This document shows positions 1-7,846 of a stretch of DNA of 32,824 nt, piece after piece. The notes under the pieces were generated by a model. That model made no database searches and was not told the DNA's origin. It worked only from the letters and a program-made list of their open reading frames with translations. Origin of the DNA: Clostridia bacterium (lineage in GTDB: Bacteria; Bacillota; Dehalobacteriia; UBA4068); the NCBI GenBank assembly GCA_028709615.1, contig JAQVWQ010000004.1:1-32824 (forward strand). The letters run 5' to 3'. Position 1 is the first letter of the stretch. Every line of letters begins with the position of its first letter. Made by a program: the position numbers and the translations under genes.

Positions 1-383
1 TGGTGCTGGAGGGAATCATAGATTTTCCGCAAAGGGTTATTGCCCGGCAGAGCATACAGGATACCGATCAAGGACGGCTGATCACATTTGAGCTGGATAG
101 TGAAAAATACTATAATTATCATTTTCATGTTACCTCCAAGGAATACAGCTATGGTGAATTCAGTACCTATCGCGAGCCGCCCGTTTATACCGTGCTACTG
201 GATCAGCAGGGGAGGATCAAACAAGTGACCGGTCATTTTTGCACAGTAAACGCGGATGAAGTGGCTTTTACTATGGATCAAAGCTATACTATTACCTTTA
301 CGCAATACGGCGATGTGGTGCTGGATTTTCCTGAACTGAATGATGAGGATTTTCTCTTGCTGGAAGCGCCGCCGAAAAAATAG
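1..383 (+). CDS. 3' end of a secreted/lipoprotein-like protein of unknown function (partial)
   Basis: The open frame runs in from the window edge. The GTG at position 3 is only the first available start, so the real one is probably upstream. The visible 126 residues are rich in beta-strand-like alternation, with many Tyr, Thr and Asp and no membrane segment. They finish with a strand resembling the last strand of LppX/LolA-like or DUF6612-type lipoprotein domains (TITFTQYGDVVLDFPE), followed by a short acidic tail. That resemblance is by eye and weak. A good intrinsic terminator follows about 80 bases after the stop, so this is the last gene of its unit. No catalytic motif is visible and I do not assign a function. 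Confidence 0.55.
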   Translation, partial: VLEGIIDFPQRVIARQSIQDTDQGRLITFELDSEKYYNYHFHVTSKEYSYGEFSTYREPPVYTVLLDQQGRIKQVTGHFCTVNADEVAFTMDQSYTITFTQYGDVVLDFPELNDEDFLLLEAPPKK

Positions 384-461
384 GTGAAAACAATCGGCAA
401 ATAGCACAAAAGGTTCTCAATATCAGACTTTGACTCAAGTTTTTATAATTACTAAGCAATA

Positions 462-504
462 ACTCCTCACCACTGATTATTTGTCAGTAGTGAGGAGTAT
501 TTTT
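462..504 (+). terminator. Intrinsic terminator of the upstream partial gene
   Basis: The 14-base arms at 462-475 and 485-498 pair with a single C-A mismatch around a 9-base loop, and a short T-rich run (ATTTTTAT) follows on the plus strand. It lies between the convergent ends of the partial gene and the minus-strand DUF881 gene. The minus-strand side lacks a T run, so it mainly serves the plus strand. Confidence 0.75.
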
Positions 505-559
505 ATAGCCGCAATTTATGCTTTTAACGGTTCTGTCCTTCAAAATGTACCGCTTTTAG

Positions 560-1306
560 TTATTCTTCTTCTTTGTTTTTCTTCGTGCTGTCTTTGACTA
601 CCGATTTTAAATAAAGCGAGGGGGCATTTTTAGCGGCGGGGATGATGAGGTTTGCTTCTTTTTTTACAATCGGAAAGACTTGATAAATTGTATTAAATTT
701 GTTAATAATACCACCTGTAAAGGTTAAGCCCTTTTCCAGAGTATCGGGGTTGCCGATGGCCTTAATAATAATCGGCAGCAGCAAAACTTTGCCGTCAATC
801 GTAATATCGCGGTGACCGAATTCGTCAATGGCCTCGTTAATAGCGGTTTTGTGTGTGATGCGTACATCGTTAATGCAAACAACCTCTGCACCCGTCACAA
901 ACAGCTCGTTGACCAGCATAATTAAATCGTGATAAATCAAATAGCTTTCACCGGTAATGGTAATGGAGATGCCCGGGCCCTGCACGGGGACTTTGCCCGT
1001 AATCATTTCCATCGTGTTGAGCTGGTTTTGGGTGGTGGCTGCCATCGAAATACCGGTATTTATTCTTTCATTGATACTGTCTAAGGCGGCTTGCATTGTT
1101 TCCTGCTCGGCGGATAAAGCCGCCTCTCTTTCGTTAAGGCTGATAACCAGCTCGGTCAGCTCGCTGATCGAAAGGCTTTCTAAGTTGTTTTGCACAGCCA
1201 AATGGGTGCGGTATTGGGCAACCAAAACAAAACCAAAAATCAGCAAAACAATAAAAAGCGGAATTTGCCATTTTTTTATTTTTGTTGTAAGAACAGGTTG
1301 CTTCAT
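560..1306 (-). CDS. DUF881 family membrane-anchored protein (YlxX/YlxW type), last gene of trio
   Basis: A 248-residue DUF881 protein. It has a short basic N-terminus, one membrane segment at about residues 13-31, a predicted coiled-coil stretch at about 38-95 rich in Glu, Gln and Leu, then the DUF881 alpha/beta domain. That domain carries the typical GPGISITITGES and GAEVVCINDVRIT stretches and a GNPDTLEKGL segment. The tail is charged. The biochemical role of the family is unknown. In Bacillus and Clostridia these genes sit with sbp near division genes (divIB, ftsA). The ATG at 1306 is preceded by AGGAATG and lies 6 bases after the sbp stop, so the two are co-transcribed. Confidence 0.88.
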   Translation of the reverse strand: MKQPVLTTKIKKWQIPLFIVLLIFGFVLVAQYRTHLAVQNNLESLSISELTELVISLNEREAALSAEQETMQAALDSINERINTGISMAATTQNQLNTMEMITGKVPVQGPGISITITGESYLIYHDLIMLVNELFVTGAEVVCINDVRITHKTAINEAIDEFGHRDITIDGKVLLLPIIIKAIGNPDTLEKGLTFTGGIINKFNTIYQVFPIVKKEANLIIPAAKNAPSLYLKSVVKDSTKKNKEEE

Positions 1307-1312
1307 CAGGGT

Positions 1313-1837
1313 TCATTCCTTTGTTTTGGGTTTTTCCTCATCTAATTGTGGGGCAGCGTTGTTTTTGATAAAATTATAAGTGGGAATGTCTTCTTCGTGA
1401 TTTAACTTGGCATATTGAACCGATTCTTGATTGAGGTTTTTATCATAAGCTTTATCGGTGAGAGCAGCCTCTCCTGAGTTTGCGGCTTTAAGCTGCCTTT
1501 TATTTCTGAATCGGTAGATTAAAAAGCGGCGAATAAAACCGATATTGGAAAAAATGCGCAGACCAAAGGCAACTACTGCTGCCAGATACAGGTCAAGGCC
1601 TAAAATATCGCCGACATAAGCCAATAAGGCGGCAACAAAGGCGTTGGTTAAAAAGCCCGATAGCAGAATTGGTGTATCAAAGTGGTCTTCTAAAATGGCG
1701 CGCCAGCCTCCCAGCAGGGAATCCAAAGAGGCAAGCACGGCAATAGAAAGGTATTTGGCAAAGGCCACGGGTATGGCAACTGTGGAAAGCAGGCCCAAAG
1801 CAACGCCAAAAACTAAGCCTAATACAGGTATCCACAT
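1313..1837 (-). CDS. sbp: Small basic protein Sbp (DUF1290) with hydrophilic C-terminal extension
   Basis: The first roughly 115 residues are a membrane protein of the DUF1290/Sbp family: GLVFGVALGLLSTVAIP, then SLDSLLGGWRAILEDHFD, a second hydrophobic stretch, and GLRIFSNIGFIRR. Known members are about 110-120 residues. This one has 174, because a hydrophilic tail of about 55 residues rich in Lys, Asn and Glu follows the membrane core. Function is unknown, but the gene is conserved with DUF881 genes in division clusters. ATG at 1837 has an AGGAGA site upstream. It lies between two DUF881 genes with gaps of 13 and 6 bases, so one transcript is likely. Confidence 0.88.
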   Translation of the reverse strand: MWIPVLGLVFGVALGLLSTVAIPVAFAKYLSIAVLASLDSLLGGWRAILEDHFDTPILLSGFLTNAFVAALLAYVGDILGLDLYLAAVVAFGLRIFSNIGFIRRFLIYRFRNKRQLKAANSGEAALTDKAYDKNLNQESVQYAKLNHEEDIPTYNFIKNNAAPQLDEEKPKTKE

Positions 1838-1850
1838 AAGCTTTTCTCCT

Positions 1851-2600
1851 TTATTGGGAAATTTGCGCCGCTTTTGTATAGGTCAGCATAAAAGAGCTGC
1901 CTGAGGCGGGTAAAATAATATCTTCTGCAATAGTGACCGTAACGGGCATATCTTTTTTTTCGGTAAGATATAAAAAGGTTCCCGAGCTGTGCAGCGCCGT
2001 ATTTAAAGCCTCCGGGTTGCCGATCACGCTGATTAGATAAGGCGGTGCCAAACGCACCGAATTAACCATAATAACTGTACCTACGCAGCGGATATGCGAG
2101 GTATCGATAATGCGTTGACCGTTAATGGCCGCAGCCTCTGTGTAGGGAGCCAGCGCTTTTAAAATATAAAGAAGATCGGAATCATGTATGATAAAATTTT
2201 CGGCTTTATAGGTTTCGGGAGAGTTTTTTTGGGCAACAATGGCAGCATCAGTATTATCGTCAAGGCTGATAATAAGTCCGGCACCGGTAGCTTCAACATA
2301 ACCGGCTGTCAGCGCCATCTCGTTAAATTTTTTTTGCAAAGCCAGCAGCAGGCCTTCCTCCTTAGATTGTTCATTTTGTACCGAGGTTATCTCATTTCTT
2401 AAACGGAGGATTTTATTTTCGGTTTCTGCATTTTTTTCTTCTAAATCAATAATAAAATCGGTCAGTTTTTTATATTCATTATTTGCGCTTTCCGCTGTGT
2501 TGTAAGGGGCCAAAGAATTAAAGGCTACGGTTAACATAAAGCCGGCGGCTACAGCTAGTATGGTAAAGATGATAATCGGTTGTTTTAAGTTTTGTTTCAT
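1851..2600 (-). CDS. DUF881 family membrane-anchored protein, first gene of trio
   Basis: A 249-residue DUF881 protein with one N-terminal membrane segment (about residues 8-27), a coiled-coil region (about 38-95) and the DUF881 domain. The domain shows GAGLIISLDDN, AAAINGQRIIDTSHIRC and VIGNPEALNTAL. It is a divergent paralogue of the protein at 560-1306: same architecture, clearly different sequence. The family has no proven activity; a single-pass protein with a long coiled coil and an external domain suggests a scaffold or interaction role (inference). ATG at 2600 has a strong AAAGGAGG site at 2611-2618 and a good promoter further up, so it heads the DUF881-sbp-DUF881 operon. Confidence 0.88.
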   Translation of the reverse strand: MKQNLKQPIIIFTILAVAAGFMLTVAFNSLAPYNTAESANNEYKKLTDFIIDLEEKNAETENKILRLRNEITSVQNEQSKEEGLLLALQKKFNEMALTAGYVEATGAGLIISLDDNTDAAIVAQKNSPETYKAENFIIHDSDLLYILKALAPYTEAAAINGQRIIDTSHIRCVGTVIMVNSVRLAPPYLISVIGNPEALNTALHSSGTFLYLTEKKDMPVTVTIAEDIILPASGSSFMLTYTKAAQISQ

Positions 2601-2643
2601 CTTGTCGCCGCCTCCTTTGCACTGATAAAAGTTGCTTCCTATT

Positions 2644-2671
2644 ATTATACAACAATAGATTAAAAAAACAA
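2644..2671 (-). promoter_or_regulatory. SigA-type promoter for the DUF881-sbp-DUF881 operon
   Basis: Read on the minus strand: -35 TTGTTT (plus positions 2666-2671), a 16-base spacer, -10 TATAAT (2644-2649). It lies about 45 bases upstream of the ATG at 2600, in the divergent gap with cdaA. Confidence 0.6.
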
Positions 2672-2788
2672 GAAGAATTTTTCTATAATAAAAAAATATT
2701 TAACGGCTGCTTGTTGATAAAAAGGTTTTTAACTGGTGTTGTAGAAATATTAATGTTATTGGTTAATTGCTAAAAAGAGGTGAGAGCT

Positions 2789-3628
2789 GTGCCTTGGCCT
2801 TTTTGGGGAGAGATTACATTTTTATCGGTTTTTGTCAATTTATTGGATATTTTTATTGTTGCTTTTTTGTTTTATAAATTGCTGATGTTGATTCGCGGCA
2901 CCCGCGCCGTACAGCTTATTCGAGGAATTGTTATTTTATTTATTTTATTAAATGTCAGCGATTTTCTTGGTTTTCACCTGCTCGGCTGGATATTGCAACA
3001 AACCTGGGCCGTAATTTTTGTGGCCTTGGCCGTTATTTTTCAGCCCGAGCTTCGTCGTGCTTTAGAGCAAATCGGGCGCGGTCAAATCATACCGGGCAGC
3101 GGCTCTAATTATGCTTCGGGTGACATTATGAAAATGATCGACGAGGTGATCGCTTCCGTCACAGCTTCCGCCAAAACAAAAACAGGTGTTTTAATTATTA
3201 TTGAACGCGATACAGGTCTCAAAGATTATATCGAAACGGGTATTCAGGTTGACGCACTTGTTACGGAAGAATTATTAAATAATATTTTTACGCGTAACAC
3301 GCCGCTGCATGACGGCGCCGCCATAATTCGCGGTAACCGGCTGATTGCCGCCGCCTGCTTTTTGCCCTTAACCGATAACCCGTATATAGCTTCCGCTTTG
3401 GGGACGCGCCACCGTGCCGCTATCGGTATCAGCGAGGTTTCCGATTGCATCAGCGTTGTTGTTTCCGAAGAAAACGGTATCATTTCCTTGGCTCGCGAAG
3501 GCAAGCTGGTGCGCAATCTGGACGAAAAACAACTGCGTGAACTGCTTTCCTCTTTGTTGATCGGTACGGCAGGCAGCAGTGTCGGCAAGCTTTTCCGAAT
3601 TAAACGGAAGGAGGGCGCCGACCAATGA
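2789..3628 (+). CDS. cdaA: Diadenylate cyclase CdaA (c-di-AMP synthase)
   Basis: Makes cyclic di-AMP from two ATP at the membrane; c-di-AMP controls potassium and osmolyte balance and is linked to wall homeostasis. Three hydrophobic segments fill roughly the first 95 residues. The DAC domain follows with its two signature motifs, HDGAAIIRG (DGA motif) and GTRHRAAIG (RHR motif), so it should be active. A GTG at 2780 is in frame, but the Shine-Dalgarno AGAGGTGA spans 2776-2783. The better-spaced start is therefore GTG 2789, giving 279 residues. The stop overlaps the next start (ATGA), coupling it to the regulator cdaR as in Bacillus cdaA-cdaR-glmM. I see no convincing promoter in the 180-base divergent gap on this strand. 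Confidence 0.95.
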   Translation: MPWPFWGEITFLSVFVNLLDIFIVAFLFYKLLMLIRGTRAVQLIRGIVILFILLNVSDFLGFHLLGWILQQTWAVIFVALAVIFQPELRRALEQIGRGQIIPGSGSNYASGDIMKMIDEVIASVTASAKTKTGVLIIIERDTGLKDYIETGIQVDALVTEELLNNIFTRNTPLHDGAAIIRGNRLIAAACFLPLTDNPYIASALGTRHRAAIGISEVSDCISVVVSEENGIISLAREGKLVRNLDEKQLRELLSSLLIGTAGSSVGKLFRIKRKEGADQ

Positions 3629-4824
3629 GAGCCTTCTTTACAGAAAACATTAAATATAAGCTGATTGCCTTGCTGATGGCGCTTTTATTGTGGATTTTTG
3701 TGGCGCAATCGCAAAACTCTACTGCCGAGCAGGTATATACCGTACCCATTACCTCGATGAATTTGGCGGGGGATCTGGCTTTAACAGAACAAAGCGAGCA
3801 AATCCAGGTTCGCTTGCAGGGTGAACGGCAGCTGTTAAATTCGATTGACTCGACGGATATTACTATCAGCTGTGATTTTAGTGATTTGTCGGTAGGCGAA
3901 CACGATCTCTCCGTTATGGCATCGGCGCCCGCCGGCACCAAGGTGGTGTCCGTTTCTCCGCAAGAGATAACCGTTCGCTTAGAAAAAATCGAAAGCCGTA
4001 CCTTTACGGTGCAGGCAAAGGTAAACGGCAAGGTGGAAAGCGATGCCTACCAATTATTAGAGCCGCTTGTATCTCCGCGGGATATTGTCATTTACGGTCC
4101 CGGCAGCTATTTGGATTCAATTGAACAGGTTTTTGTTGTACCCGTAATTCCTTCCGGGCAAATAACCTCTTTCAGCTCCCGGCTGCCGATCAATGTAGTC
4201 AGCTCTTTAGGTTCGCAGGTCGTATCTCAGCTGGAGCTTGTACCGGCAACAGCCGAGGTCTTTGTGCCTATTGTTACAGATGCCTCCTCTAAGCTGGTGG
4301 CTATCAATGTCAATACGGCCGGCAAGCCCGCTTCCGGTTATCAATTAAGCCGTATTGTATTAGAGCCGACCTTCTTTGAGGTATTTGGCAATCAGGCTGA
4401 ATTGCAAATATTAAACTATCTGCAAACATCTGTTATAGATATTTCCGGAGCCAGAGGCAAGATCGCCCGTGATGTGACGGTTGATCTTCCCGACGGTATG
4501 TCATTGGCGGCTGAAAACAAAGTAAATGTTGTTTTATATCTTGAGGAGGTTACAGAAAGAACCTTTAGCCGCTCCCTGGTCTTTAAAGAAAATGTCGGAG
4601 CAGGCTTAAAGTCAGATGTCAGCTCAACCTCCGTGTCTGTCCGTGTAGCCGGCCCCAAATCCGTTATTGATGGTTTGGAGGAGGCGGAGCTGGTTCCTTA
4701 TGTTGATTGCGCCGGACTTTCCGCAGGTAATTATACGCTTAAAGTTAAGGCTCATATACCTTCTTCGTTGTCTTTAATCAGTATTGCCCCCGCAGAATTG
4801 ACCATTGAAATTGCCTATGAATAA
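3625..4824 (+). CDS. cdaR: YbbR-repeat protein CdaR, CdaA regulator
   Basis: A 399-residue extracytoplasmic protein: N-terminal membrane anchor (about residues 9-27, ending LLLWIFVAQ), then four YbbR-type beta repeats at about 35-122, 123-215, 216-308 and 309-399. CdaR homologues bind and modulate the membrane cyclase CdaA. The four repeats are judged from recurring features: a strand ending in a V.V.L pattern before each boundary, and PxDIVIYGP-like or VxVAGPKSV segments. Its ATG overlaps the cdaA stop by 4 bases, so translation is coupled and stoichiometric expression is likely. The stop overlaps the start of the following flavoprotein gene. Confidence 0.92.
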   Translation: MRAFFTENIKYKLIALLMALLLWIFVAQSQNSTAEQVYTVPITSMNLAGDLALTEQSEQIQVRLQGERQLLNSIDSTDITISCDFSDLSVGEHDLSVMASAPAGTKVVSVSPQEITVRLEKIESRTFTVQAKVNGKVESDAYQLLEPLVSPRDIVIYGPGSYLDSIEQVFVVPVIPSGQITSFSSRLPINVVSSLGSQVVSQLELVPATAEVFVPIVTDASSKLVAINVNTAGKPASGYQLSRIVLEPTFFEVFGNQAELQILNYLQTSVIDISGARGKIARDVTVDLPDGMSLAAENKVNVVLYLEEVTERTFSRSLVFKENVGAGLKSDVSSTSVSVRVAGPKSVIDGLEEAELVPYVDCAGLSAGNYTLKVKAHIPSSLSLISIAPAELTIEIAYE

Positions 4825-6445
4825 AACCTCACACCTGCGCTTATCGGGGCTTAAATTGCCGCCGCTGGCAGGCAGCCAAGAATTTGAACAGTTAAAGCAG
4901 GCCTCTGCCAAGGCTTTGGGTTTGACCCCCGAACAGATTATCAAAATAAGCATTATCCGCAAATCCTTAGATGCCCGTAAACGAAAGGGGAACAATGAGG
5001 GTTTAAGCTTTGTCTATATCATTGATATACAGACAAGCGTTGATATTGCTTATAAAACGCACAGCCGCAGCGTAACAGCAGAGCCGATACCAGCCCCTTT
5101 GCGTTTTAAAGCAGAAAAAGGTTTAATTTGCTTAAAACACCGTCCTGTTGTTATCGGGGCCGGGCCGGCGGGTTTGTTTGCCGCCTTATTGTTGGCACAA
5201 AACGGTTATTGTCCCTTGCTTATCGAGCGCGGCAAACAAATAACCGAGCGGATTGCCGATGTACGGCGTTTTTGGCGTGACGGTTTTTTAGATCCTGAAA
5301 GCAATGTGCAGTTCGGTGCGGGCGGCGCCGGCACCTTTTCTGACGGCAAGCTGACCAGCCGCAGTAAAGACCCCCTATCGGCTTGGGTTTTAAACGAATT
5401 GGCAGAGGCGGGCGCACCTGCCGATTGTCTATATTTGGCTAAGCCACATATCGGCAGCGACAAGCTTATCGAAGTAACAGGCAATTTAATAGCTAAAATT
5501 GAATTTTTAGGCGGCCAGGTAAGCTTCCAAAGCCGTCTTGACGATATTCACTGCGAAAACGGCAAGCTTTGTGCATTGCAGGTCGGCGGTAAGATATTGC
5601 AGGCCGATGCCTGTGTTTTGGCAATCGGTCACTCCGCCAGGGATACCTACCTTATGCTGGCGCAACGAGGAGTGGCAATGGCCGCCAAGGGGTTTGCCGT
5701 AGGTTTGCGTGTGCAACATCCGCAAAAAATGATCAATATTAATCAGTACGGTTGTGCCGAGCATAAACTTTTAGGCGCGGCTGATTATGCTTTGCGATAC
5801 CGCCATGAGTTTTCGGGGCGGGGAGTATATAGCTTTTGTATGTGTCCCGGCGGAGCAATTGTCAATGCCGCTTCTGAAGCGGGCGGGCTTGTTACCAACG
5901 GTATCAGTAATGCGGCAAGGGACAGCGGCTTTGCCAATTCGGCGCTTGTTGTGCAGGTGGAGCCGAGTGATTTCGGTTTAAATCCGCTGGACGGAACAAA
6001 ATGGCAACGCAGCTTAGAGCAGGCAGCTTTTGCCGCGGGCGGTTCAACCTATGCTTTGCCTGCGCAAACGGTTCAAGATTTTTTGGCAGGCATAAAATCT
6101 ACCCAGCTGCCCGACGATTTTGCTCCTTATGCTTGCGGAGCAACTCCTGCTGATTTGCGCTTGATTTTGCCTGATTATGTGACAGAGGCGCTGGCCGGAT
6201 CTTTAAGGTTTTGGCAGCGGCAAATAGACGGTTTTGCCACAAGCGGAGTTTTGGCCGGGGTGGAAACCCGCACCTCCGCGCCTTTGCGTATTTTGCGCAA
6301 CGAGCTGTGGCAATCAATTTCTATTAACGGACTTTACCCCGCAGGTGAAGGTGCGGGTTACGCGGGCGGGATTGTCAGTTCGGCTATCGACGGTCTGCAT
6401 ACGGCTTTGTCATTAATGGCCGATAAGGCACCGCCTGCGGAATAA
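4817..6445 (+). CDS. FAD-dependent dehydrogenase-like protein (COG2509 family)
   Basis: About 542 residues from the ATG at 4817, which overlaps the cdaR stop; an in-frame TTG at 4805 is possible but weaker. An N-terminal ferredoxin-like region of about 100 residues precedes the dinucleotide-binding motif VVIGAGPAGLFAALLLA, then LIERG, the glycine-rich QFGAGGAGTFSDGKL segment, and a C-terminal GEGAGYAGGIVSSAIDG flavin-binding motif. These are diagnostic of the COG2509 NAD(FAD)-utilising dehydrogenases. Substrate and partner are unknown. The gene overlaps cdaR and lies 28 bases ahead of glmM, so it is expressed within the c-di-AMP/amino-sugar unit. It is intact, with no sign of decay. Confidence 0.88.
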   Translation: MNKTSHLRLSGLKLPPLAGSQEFEQLKQASAKALGLTPEQIIKISIIRKSLDARKRKGNNEGLSFVYIIDIQTSVDIAYKTHSRSVTAEPIPAPLRFKAEKGLICLKHRPVVIGAGPAGLFAALLLAQNGYCPLLIERGKQITERIADVRRFWRDGFLDPESNVQFGAGGAGTFSDGKLTSRSKDPLSAWVLNELAEAGAPADCLYLAKPHIGSDKLIEVTGNLIAKIEFLGGQVSFQSRLDDIHCENGKLCALQVGGKILQADACVLAIGHSARDTYLMLAQRGVAMAAKGFAVGLRVQHPQKMININQYGCAEHKLLGAADYALRYRHEFSGRGVYSFCMCPGGAIVNAASEAGGLVTNGISNAARDSGFANSALVVQVEPSDFGLNPLDGTKWQRSLEQAAFAAGGSTYALPAQTVQDFLAGIKSTQLPDDFAPYACGATPADLRLILPDYVTEALAGSLRFWQRQIDGFATSGVLAGVETRTSAPLRILRNELWQSISINGLYPAGEGAGYAGGIVSSAIDGLHTALSLMADKAPPAE

Positions 6446-6473
6446 TAAACTACAACGGAGGATTTGTAAAATA

Positions 6474-7823
6474 ATGGGAAAATATTTTGGAACTGACGGG
6501 GTGCGTGGCAGAGCTAACGATATTTTAACGGCAGAGCTGGCTTTTGCTTTAGGAAGAGCAGTGGCGACCGTATGGGTTAAGGAGCATCAACAGGAATGTA
6601 AAAGACCGCAGATGATTATTGGCCGGGATACCAGACTTTCGGGCACTATGCTGGAGTCTGCTTTGGCGGCAGGCCTTTGTTCCTGCGGTGTAAACGCAAT
6701 CTCACTCGGTGTAATTCCTACCCCGGGGGTAGCGGTCCTGTGCCGCCATTATAACTGCCCGGGGGCGGTTATTTCCGCCTCGCATAACCCCTTTGCCGAT
6801 AACGGTATCAAATTCTTTTCCGAAAAGGGCTATAAGCTGCCCGATACAGTAGAAGAAGAAATTGAAAGCTACATAGACAGCCCCGTTAATGTTTGCCGTC
6901 CGGCGCCGGCGGATCTGGGCACTGTTTTTTATGTTGACGAAGGCAGAAAAATATATCTTGATTTTCTTAAATCTCAAGTAGCTGTTGATTTAACGGGATT
7001 AAAAATTGTTGTGGATGCGGCTAACGGCGCGGCGGCAGGCTTAGGTGAAGAATTATTTGCCTCTTTGGGGGCGCAGGTCGTTACTTTGGGCGGCGTTCCC
7101 AACGGGATCAATATTAACGATAACTGTGGCAGTACCCACCCCGAAAATTTAGCTTTGGCAGTAGTGCGCCATAAGGCGCAGATCGGCGTGGCTTTGGACG
7201 GCGATGCCGATCGCCTGATTTTGGTTGACGAAAAAGGTAATATAGTTGATGGTGACCATACCTTGGCGATCTGCGCCGCCGATATGAAAGAGCGGGGCAA
7301 GTTAAACAATAATACGCTGGTTATCACCGTAATGAGCAATATGGGTCTGCATATAGCAATGAAAGAGCATGGTATCCGCTTGGAGGAAACCAAGGTCGGC
7401 GATCGCTATGTGCTTGAAAGAATGCTGGAAAAACAAGCTTCCTTGGGCGGTGAGCAGTCAGGCCATCTAATTTTTAACGATTATAACACAACAGGAGACG
7501 GACTTGTTTCCGCTTTGCATTTGCTGGCAGTAATGAGCCGCAGCGGCAAGCCCTTATCCGAGCTGGCGAAGATTATGAAATCCCTGCCGCAGGTTCTTGT
7601 TAATGTGCCTGTTAAACATAAAGAAGACTTTGATGAGGATGCCGATATTGCTTCGGTGATCAATGAGGTTAAACAAACCTTAAAAGATCGCGGTCGCGTG
7701 CTGGTGCGTCCCTCAGGAACGGAAATGCTCTTGCGTGTAATGGCCGAGGGTGAAGACGAGCAAGAGTTAAAGCAACTGGTCAAAATGATAACTGCTGTTA
7801 TTTCTAAAAAACGCGGTGCATAA
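6474..7823 (+). CDS. glmM: Phosphoglucosamine mutase GlmM
   Basis: Converts glucosamine-6-P to glucosamine-1-P for UDP-GlcNAc and peptidoglycan synthesis. 449 residues, normal family length. It begins GKYFGTDGVRG, carries the phosphoserine loop SASHNPFADN (catalytic Ser about residue 103), the metal-binding loop DGDADR and the C-terminal sugar-phosphate site RPSGTE. All catalytic elements are present. ATG 6474 follows an ACGGAGGA site. It sits after cdaA and cdaR, the conserved arrangement in which CdaA, CdaR and GlmM interact, and only 23 bases before glmS, which makes its substrate. Confidence 0.97.
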   Translation: MGKYFGTDGVRGRANDILTAELAFALGRAVATVWVKEHQQECKRPQMIIGRDTRLSGTMLESALAAGLCSCGVNAISLGVIPTPGVAVLCRHYNCPGAVISASHNPFADNGIKFFSEKGYKLPDTVEEEIESYIDSPVNVCRPAPADLGTVFYVDEGRKIYLDFLKSQVAVDLTGLKIVVDAANGAAAGLGEELFASLGAQVVTLGGVPNGININDNCGSTHPENLALAVVRHKAQIGVALDGDADRLILVDEKGNIVDGDHTLAICAADMKERGKLNNNTLVITVMSNMGLHIAMKEHGIRLEETKVGDRYVLERMLEKQASLGGEQSGHLIFNDYNTTGDGLVSALHLLAVMSRSGKPLSELAKIMKSLPQVLVNVPVKHKEDFDEDADIASVINEVKQTLKDRGRVLVRPSGTEMLLRVMAEGEDEQELKQLVKMITAVISKKRGA

Positions 7824-7846
7824 AATATATAAAGGGGGAATTTTCT

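Noticed and set aside
957-1379. Plus-strand frame of 140 codons opposite the DUF881 gene
   Set aside because: It is antisense to two clearly conserved genes, with no ribosome site and cysteine/serine-rich content typical of shadow frames.
2684-2760. SigA promoter for cdaA (TATAAT at 2684-2689, TTGATA at 2714-2719)
   Set aside because: The TATAAT has no usable -35, and TTGATA is followed by no good -10 at 16-18 bases, so no pair could be made.
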